A DNA stretch of 64,000 nucleotides from an uncultured Caryophanales bacterium (GTDB taxonomy: Bacteria; Bacillota_I; Bacilli_A; RFN20; CAG-826), in assembly GCA_902464635.1 (NCBI GenBank), contig CABQKC010000002.1, forward strand, positions 1 to 64,000, read 5' to 3'. The notes beneath the pieces are model-generated. The model had not been told where the DNA came from. It did not search any database and saw nothing but the letters and a program-made list of their open reading frames with translations. The stretch's first letter is position 1. Each line of letters starts with the position of its first letter. A program made the translations under genes and the position numbers. This document shows, in pieces, positions 59,843-64,000 of the stretch.

Positions 59843-61054
59843 ATGGATAATAAATACAAATTCGACAGAATATTCGTAATAGTCGCCGATTCACTTGGGA
59901 TAGGGGAAGAGCCTGATGCGGCTAAATTCGATGATGTCGGGTCAAATACATTTGCCCATGCAGCCGAATCTGTTAATGGCATTAAATGTCCTAATATGGA
60001 AGCGATGGGTCTAGGCGAACTAGATGACATCAAAGGTGTTAAAGTAGTTTCTAATCATCCAAATAGTTATAGCGCTAGACTTCGTGAGGCCAGTAATGGT
60101 AAAGATACGATGACTGGACACTGGGAAATGATGGGTATTCTTACTTTAAAACCTTTCAAGACCTTTACCGATACTGGTTTCCCAAAAGAACTAATTGATG
60201 ACTTAGAAGAAAAGACCGGTCGTAAGGTTATTGGCAATTATTCTTCTTCCGGAACCGAAATATTAAAGGTATTAGGAGAAGAACAAACTAGAAATGGTTC
60301 ATTAATTGTCTATACTTCCGCCGACTCGGTATTACAAATTGCCGCGAATGAATCGGTAATTCCTGTACCTGAACTTTATAGATGCTGCGAAATTGCTAGA
60401 GAAATATGCATGAAGAGCGAATATTTAGTCGGAAGAGTCATTGCTAGGCCATTTGTTGGAACGAATAAAGACAATTTCAAGCGTGATGGTGCTTCTAGAC
60501 ATGACTATACAGTTTCTCCAACCGGAATTTCTGCCATGGATATATTAAAAGAAAATGGGCTTACCGTTTCTGCAATCGGAAAGATTAATGATATCTTTAA
60601 TGGTGCTGGCGTGACTAGAACAATACACACGGCCACTAACGAAGAAGGAATGGATGAAGCCATTCGCCAACTTAAAGAAGATGATTACAAGGGGCTTTGC
60701 TTTGTCAACTTAGTCGAATTCGATTCTGAATATGGACATAGAAGAAATGCCGTCGGATATGCTAGATGCATCGAAGCTTTTGATAAACGAGTAGGGGAAT
60801 TCATCCCTAATATGAAGTCAACTGATTTACTTATCATTACAGCTGACCATGGCAACGATCCTACATTTAAAGGAACTGACCACACAAGAGAAAAAGTCCC
60901 ATTCCTAGCCTATTCTCCTTGCTTTAAGGAAGGAAAATTCCTCGGGGAATATCCTAGCTTTGCCTGCATTGGGGCTTCTATATTAAAAAACTTCCATCTA
61001 AATAAAAAAGAAGGAATGATAGGGGAAGAGATAAGCGAATTGCAAAAGGATTAA
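59843..61054 (+). CDS. deoB: Phosphopentomutase
   Basis: A 403-residue alkaline-phosphatase-fold enzyme that interconverts (deoxy)ribose-1-phosphate and -5-phosphate in nucleoside salvage. IFVIVADSLGIGEEPDA holds the first metal-binding Asp, TMTGHWEMMG the phosphoryl-acceptor region, and TADHGNDPTFKGTDHTREKVP the C-terminal metal ligands. GGAGG lies about 12 bases upstream. Two lipid/membrane transport genes follow within two bases, apparently in the same transcript. Confidence 0.95.
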   Translation: MDNKYKFDRIFVIVADSLGIGEEPDAAKFDDVGSNTFAHAAESVNGIKCPNMEAMGLGELDDIKGVKVVSNHPNSYSARLREASNGKDTMTGHWEMMGILTLKPFKTFTDTGFPKELIDDLEEKTGRKVIGNYSSSGTEILKVLGEEQTRNGSLIVYTSADSVLQIAANESVIPVPELYRCCEIAREICMKSEYLVGRVIARPFVGTNKDNFKRDGASRHDYTVSPTGISAMDILKENGLTVSAIGKINDIFNGAGVTRTIHTATNEEGMDEAIRQLKEDDYKGLCFVNLVEFDSEYGHRRNAVGYARCIEAFDKRVGEFIPNMKSTDLLIITADHGNDPTFKGTDHTREKVPFLAYSPCFKEGKFLGEYPSFACIGASILKNFHLNKKEGMIGEEISELQKD

Positions 61055-61056
61055 AA

Positions 61057-62112
61057 ATGAAAAAAATAACATATTTATTGGCCTTAAGTGCCTTTACTCT
61101 TGTTTCTTGTGGCACGTCTAGCTCAGAAACAAGCTCAAATTCCCCATCTAGCGAAGATAGCTCTAAGCTAACTAGCGAAGTTATTGATACTTCAGCATTG
61201 AATGTTCTTTCTCCAACCGGGATCCCTGCCTTGGCTTTCTATGATCAAGGTTCGAACAAGAACTTTGTAACTGCAGTAGCTTCGACTATACCTCCAAATT
61301 TTGCTGTATCAGGTTCAAATAGTTATGATGTCATCGTATTTGATGGAATCGGCGGATTAAATAACATAACTGCTAACAAAAGGGATTATGCCCTGGCTAA
61401 ATGGATTTCTGGAGGAACTTTCTACGTAGTTTCTACTAAACACGCCAAAGAAGAAGCCTTCAATAGCGAATCTACGATCAATGGATTTGTAAAAACTGGC
61501 ATTGCTTCCTTATCTTTTATGAAACTAGCCAAAGATAACTGGAATTGGGGAGATTATTCTTCATCTAATAAGATTACTTTCTCTGATGCAGTAAGCGATG
61601 TTAAGAATAATTTGGTATCTAATCCAGATTCCTATGATTATTATATCGTTGCTGAGCCAGTTTTAACGGCTGCTAGAGGCGTTTTAAAGGCTAAGGGAGT
61701 AACTCTTAACGTCATCTATAATATCCAAGAGGAATGGGCTAAGTATTATGATAATGCCCTAGTTCCTGCAGCTGGATTATTTGTTAATAAGAATTCTTAT
61801 CAAGAAAAGAAAGAAACTATCGATAAATTCCTTGATGAAGTAGATGAGAGAATTGCAAATGCCATCGATAATCCTCAAGTTGCCGTCGATGCCTTAAATG
61901 CTTATGAAGCTATCGATACAACTAATGACAATGATTGCCAAACTAGATTCGGATTTACTCCAGCCTTGGTAGGAACATTACAAAAAGACGGGGCTAATAA
62001 ATTCAATTTGGTTAAAAATAGCGCTGTAACATCTATTAAAGATGTAGCCAATTCATTTAGAAGCATCTTAGGACAACCTAATTTCCCAGATACTTCATTC
62101 CTAATTAGGTAA
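61057..62112 (+). CDS. Solute-binding lipoprotein of NMT1/SsuA-like type
   Basis: A 351-residue lipoprotein (Cys18 in FTLVSC), then a Ser-rich linker (about 20-45) and a periplasmic-binding fold. LNVLSPTGIPALAFYDQ at about 48-64 and SYDYYIVAEPVLTAAR at about 197-212 are typical of the NMT1/ThiY/SsuA/TauA class that binds pyrimidine thiamine precursors, sulphonates or nitrate. It begins two bases after deoB and its permease follows two bases later. The ligand is not evident. Thiamine-related compounds are a possibility because tkt and dxs need TPP. Confidence 0.78.
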   Translation: MKKITYLLALSAFTLVSCGTSSSETSSNSPSSEDSSKLTSEVIDTSALNVLSPTGIPALAFYDQGSNKNFVTAVASTIPPNFAVSGSNSYDVIVFDGIGGLNNITANKRDYALAKWISGGTFYVVSTKHAKEEAFNSESTINGFVKTGIASLSFMKLAKDNWNWGDYSSSNKITFSDAVSDVKNNLVSNPDSYDYYIVAEPVLTAARGVLKAKGVTLNVIYNIQEEWAKYYDNALVPAAGLFVNKNSYQEKKETIDKFLDEVDERIANAIDNPQVAVDALNAYEAIDTTNDNDCQTRFGFTPALVGTLQKDGANKFNLVKNSAVTSIKDVANSFRSILGQPNFPDTSFLIR

Positions 62113-62114
62113 TT

Positions 62115-62927
62115 ATGAAAGACAAAAGAACCCAAAAACTAGCCCTTTTATCGACTCTTTTAGGGTTCTTTTTCCTTATTGGGATACTTTATTTGACCTC
62201 TTTTATCCTAAAATCGAATAAAAATGATGTTTTACCTTATCCTCATGAAATTTTAGCCCGTGTCATAGATCTTCTTTTTATTAAAGGTGCTAAAAATACT
62301 TGGATTGGCGTTGGTTATACCTTGTTAAGAATATTAATAGGATTTGGCGTTTCGTTTATCCTCGGGGCTTTGCTAGGCACTATTGGAAGTCTATTTAAAC
62401 TATTCGGTAATTTTTTATCGATTTCAGTAGCCATTAAAAGAACGATTCCAACTGCGGCCGTAACAATTGTTTTACTAGGAATTTTCATGGGCCCTAAAAC
62501 TAGAGATTATCTAGATTACATTCCGTGTATCTTGACATTCATCGTTGCCTTTCCTTTGATATATGAATCATTTAGAAATGGATTAGACAACGAAGAAACC
62601 GATGTAATGGATGCATTAAGACTCGAGGCTAAAAGAACTAATCTAAGGGTCTTATTTCAAGTTAGATACCGTGATGCATTGCCTTTTATATTATTAGGAA
62701 TAACCCAAAGCCTTGGATTATCGTTTAAGGTATCTATTATGTCCGAAGTCTTAACTGCAAATTCGATATCAAAGCCTGGAATTGGTTCATTGATCGTTTC
62801 AGAAAACCAATATGGAACTATTGAGAACGTAATTGCCTATGCAGTTATATCTTTGCTTCTTATGGCAGTTATCGATATTCCATTACTGATAGTTAAGAAG
62901 AAAACAAACCAGAATAAATCGAAGTAG
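62115..62927 (+). CDS. ABC permease of the SsuC/TauC/ThiX type
   Basis: A 270-residue membrane protein with about six spans. The EAA-like loop is DVMDALRLEAKRTNLRVLFQVRYRDALP (about 170-197) and the signature GITQSLGLSFKVSIMSEVL is characteristic of the nitrate/sulphonate/thiamine-precursor permease family. It is cotranscribed with the preceding binding protein. No ATPase gene follows: coding ends here, and the replication-terminus-like region begins. An ATPase must come from elsewhere. Confidence 0.83.
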   Translation: MKDKRTQKLALLSTLLGFFFLIGILYLTSFILKSNKNDVLPYPHEILARVIDLLFIKGAKNTWIGVGYTLLRILIGFGVSFILGALLGTIGSLFKLFGNFLSISVAIKRTIPTAAVTIVLLGIFMGPKTRDYLDYIPCILTFIVAFPLIYESFRNGLDNEETDVMDALRLEAKRTNLRVLFQVRYRDALPFILLGITQSLGLSFKVSIMSEVLTANSISKPGIGSLIVSENQYGTIENVIAYAVISLLLMAVIDIPLLIVKKKTNQNKSK

Positions 62928-63254
62928 TTCTAAATAAATAATATAGTAATTGAGATAATATTAATGCTAATTAAGTGTTCGTATTGACGATTATCTCATT
63001 TTTATTTTATATGAGATAATTCGATATCTAATTAAATTCATTGATAACGACAAGCAATTGGTTTTCTTTGTAATTACCAAAGAATTCAGTTTAATATAAT
63101 TAGATATGAACGGATAATATTCTAAAATCTCTCAAAGTAGATAATTAGTAGATATTTATTAGATTTAATTGATTAAAAATCCTTTAATAAATATCTAAAT
63201 ATTAATCTATGCTTTATTAAAAACATACGATTACAGGCTTTTTTTATTACTTCT
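62928..63254. other. AT-rich non-coding region with three perfect inverted repeats
   Basis: No gene is supported. Perfect inverted arms are ATTATCTCAT/ATGAGATAAT (62990-62999 and 63011-63020, with a third TGAGATAAT copy near 62951), ATATCTAATT/AATTAGATAT (63024-63033 and 63098-63107), and a 13-bp pair TAGATATTTATTA/TAATAAATATCTA (63149-63161 and 63185-63197). The density of palindromes right beside the dif-like site is notable. Confidence 0.7.
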
Positions 63255-63282
63255 ACTTAACATAATGGACATTATACGAAGT
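63255..63282 (-). other. dif-like chromosome dimer resolution site (XerC/XerD binding)
   Basis: Read on the minus strand, the 28-bp site is ACTTCGTATAA (left arm), TGTCCA (6-bp centre), TTATGTTAAGT (right arm). The arms are imperfect inverted repeats of each other (8 of 11 positions). From memory of the Bacillus subtilis dif (ACTTCCTAGAA, TATATA, TTATGTAAACT), 21 of 28 positions agree, and the right arm contains the TTATGTTAA of Escherichia coli dif. It sits in the only long gap of the region, at the point where transcription direction reverses, and a XerD gene is nearby. Confidence 0.85.
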
Positions 63283-63293
63283 TATTAGTAAAT

Positions 63294-63333
63294 AATAAAA
63301 ACCTCTTTTTAAAATTTCAAGAGGTTTCTTTTT
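63294..63333. terminator. Bidirectional terminator between the dif-like site and rsfS
   Basis: ACCTCTT (63301-63307) pairs with AAGAGGT (63319-63325). AATAAAAA precedes the stem and TTTCTTTTT follows, so transcripts from either side would meet a stem plus T run. It most likely ends the leftward yqeK-rsfS transcript. Confidence 0.8.
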
Positions 63334-63393
63334 ATAATTTTTGGTGTTTAATATAGTTATGAAGCAAAGCAATAAACTATCTTACAACCGCTG

Positions 63394-63726
63394 TTATTTA
63401 CTAGACTTTTCATTGAGCCTATTAAGTAGATCTTCTAGTTTCAATTCTTTTCTATTGACATCTAAAAGTAAATGTACGATTACTTCCCCTGCTTCAACAA
63501 TCATCCAGCCAGAGTCTGGCTGACCTTCTTTGACTCTAATATCGATATTATTCTTTTCAAACTCTTCTTCTAGTATTTCTGCCAAGGCGCCTAGAGCCCT
63601 AATATTAGAGCAAGTAGCCAAAACGATATAAGATGCAAAAGGATTATGATTCCTTACATCTATAGACTCAATTTCAGTAGCCTTGTGGTCATCTAATGTC
63701 TTTAATGCGATTTCTAATTCTTTCAT
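63394..63726 (-). CDS. rsfS: Ribosomal silencing factor RsfS
   Basis: A 110-residue protein that binds L14 and blocks subunit joining when nutrients are scarce. The family core is FASYIVLATCSNIRALGALAE, VKEGQPDSGWMIVEAGEVIVHLL and RKELKLEDLLNRL. I start it at the ATG at 63726, since AGGAG (63734-63738) is seven bases upstream. The ATG at 63732 is only one base from that site, though it overlaps the yqeK stop. It is read leftward with yqeK, a conserved pair. Confidence 0.93.
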   Translation of the reverse strand: MKELEIALKTLDDHKATEIESIDVRNHNPFASYIVLATCSNIRALGALAEILEEEFEKNNIDIRVKEGQPDSGWMIVEAGEVIVHLLLDVNRKELKLEDLLNRLNEKSSK

Positions 63727-63728
63727 TT

Positions 63729-64000
63729 TCATTCTCCTAAATATTCTTTATAGCATTCTTTTGTCAATTTGTTATCGGTTTGATATCCTTTGCTTTCTAA
63801 ATAGATCTTATTTTCCTTTAATACCTTAAGGAACCCTTTCTCATATGATTTCATGCATGCATCGATGAGTTTAGTTGAATCGTAGCCCCTAGAGGGTTCA
63901 ATCTTATCAGAAGCGTAAATTATCTTATCGAAGCTATTCATGTCTTTCTTTCCAGTCGCATGGCATTTAATTGCCTCGATTATTTCTTCGTCCTGTATCA
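63729..64000 (-). CDS. yqeK: HD-domain Ap4A hydrolase YqeK (3' part)
   Basis: The last 90 or so codons of a leftward gene that begins beyond the right edge. The coding sequence is open to the window end, not only from the internal ATG at 63941. HATGKKDMNSFDKIIYASDKIEPSRGYD is the conserved C-terminal core of YqeK phosphohydrolases (the usual form is H-T-T-G...ADKIEP.R), which cleave diadenosine tetraphosphate. Its TGA lies against the rsfS start region. The nadD-yqeK-rsfS order of Bacilli is expected to continue to the right. Confidence 0.88.
   Translation of the reverse strand, partial: IQDEEIIEAIKCHATGKKDMNSFDKIIYASDKIEPSRGYDSTKLIDACMKSYEKGFLKVLKENKIYLESKGYQTDNKLTKECYKEYLGE

Noticed and set aside
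63273..63285. Exact 13-bp match to one arm of loxP
   Set aside because: The second loxP arm and 8-bp spacer are absent. The sequence is explained as part of the 28-bp dif-like site.
63341..63523. Small rightward frame opposite rsfS
   Set aside because: It lies mostly antisense to the rsfS coding sequence, has no family character, and crosses the bidirectional terminator region.
1..64000. TGA read as tryptophan, as in Mycoplasma
   Set aside because: Many full-length genes end in TGA at the expected length and conserved Trp positions use TGG.
1..64000. CRISPR array, rRNA or tRNA genes
   Set aside because: No regularly spaced direct repeats and no recognisable tRNA or rRNA sequence were seen on reading either strand.

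Overview
This window comes from a low-GC Gram-positive chromosome that uses the standard code: TGA acts as a stop and Trp is TGG. Housekeeping genes keep Bacillus-like order in blocks (lon-engB-valS-radC-rplU-prp-rpmA; obg-ruvAB-secDF-recJ-relA-hisS-aspS; an Asp23 gene-nusB-xseA-xseB-dxs; xerD-deoB; yqeK-rsfS). There is also a Mycoplasma-like touch: a probable DUF3196 gene sits directly before tig and lon, with no clpX between them. The many Ser/Thr-rich lipoproteins and starch enzymes fit an uncultured gut Bacilli lineage close to the Mollicutes/Erysipelotrichia. That placement is inference.

Layout. 1-2.5 kb: edge of a mobile element (start of a leftward gene), a 5'-truncated cytosine-C5 DNA methyltransferase, a DUF2442-like/XRE regulator and an unknown gene. 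2.5-12.7 kb: DUF3196-tig-lon-engB, a T-box in front of valS, a small membrane protein plus radC, then rplU-prp-rpmA. 12.7-37.4 kb: a starch-utilisation island placed between rpmA and the obg operon. It holds a surface lipoprotein, a binding protein, two permeases (one with a roughly 650-residue extension), GH13 amylases, two pullulanases (one frameshifted), glycan-binding lipoproteins, an anchored surface protein split by an in-frame stop, and the MsmK-type ATPase. In the middle of the island lie two leftward RDD membrane proteins and a two-gene ATPase/RloB-TOPRIM-like module resembling a defence system. 37.4-51 kb: glycosyltransferase, obg, a 30-residue membrane peptide, ruvAB, secDF, recJ, relA, hisS, aspS. 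51-63 kb: tkt, asp23-like, nusB, xseAB, dxs, dinB, xerD, deoB and a binding protein/permease pair without an ATPase. 63.25 kb: a dif-like XerCD site exactly where gene orientation switches from rightward to leftward, followed by leftward rsfS and yqeK. The right end of the window is therefore probably the replication terminus.

The starch genes form a complete scheme. Lipid-anchored amylases, pullulanases and binding modules would capture and cut alpha-glucans outside the membrane. The maltodextrin binding protein and permeases would import the products, powered by the separately transcribed ATPase. Three LacI/CcpA-like operators, all with a CC rather than CG centre, sit on the promoters at the two ends of the island and suggest common control, although no regulator gene is present in the window.

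Two further themes stand out. Several promoters place the -10 box exactly 7 nt before the ATG, which predicts leaderless mRNAs. Two neighbouring starch genes carry single disabling lesions.
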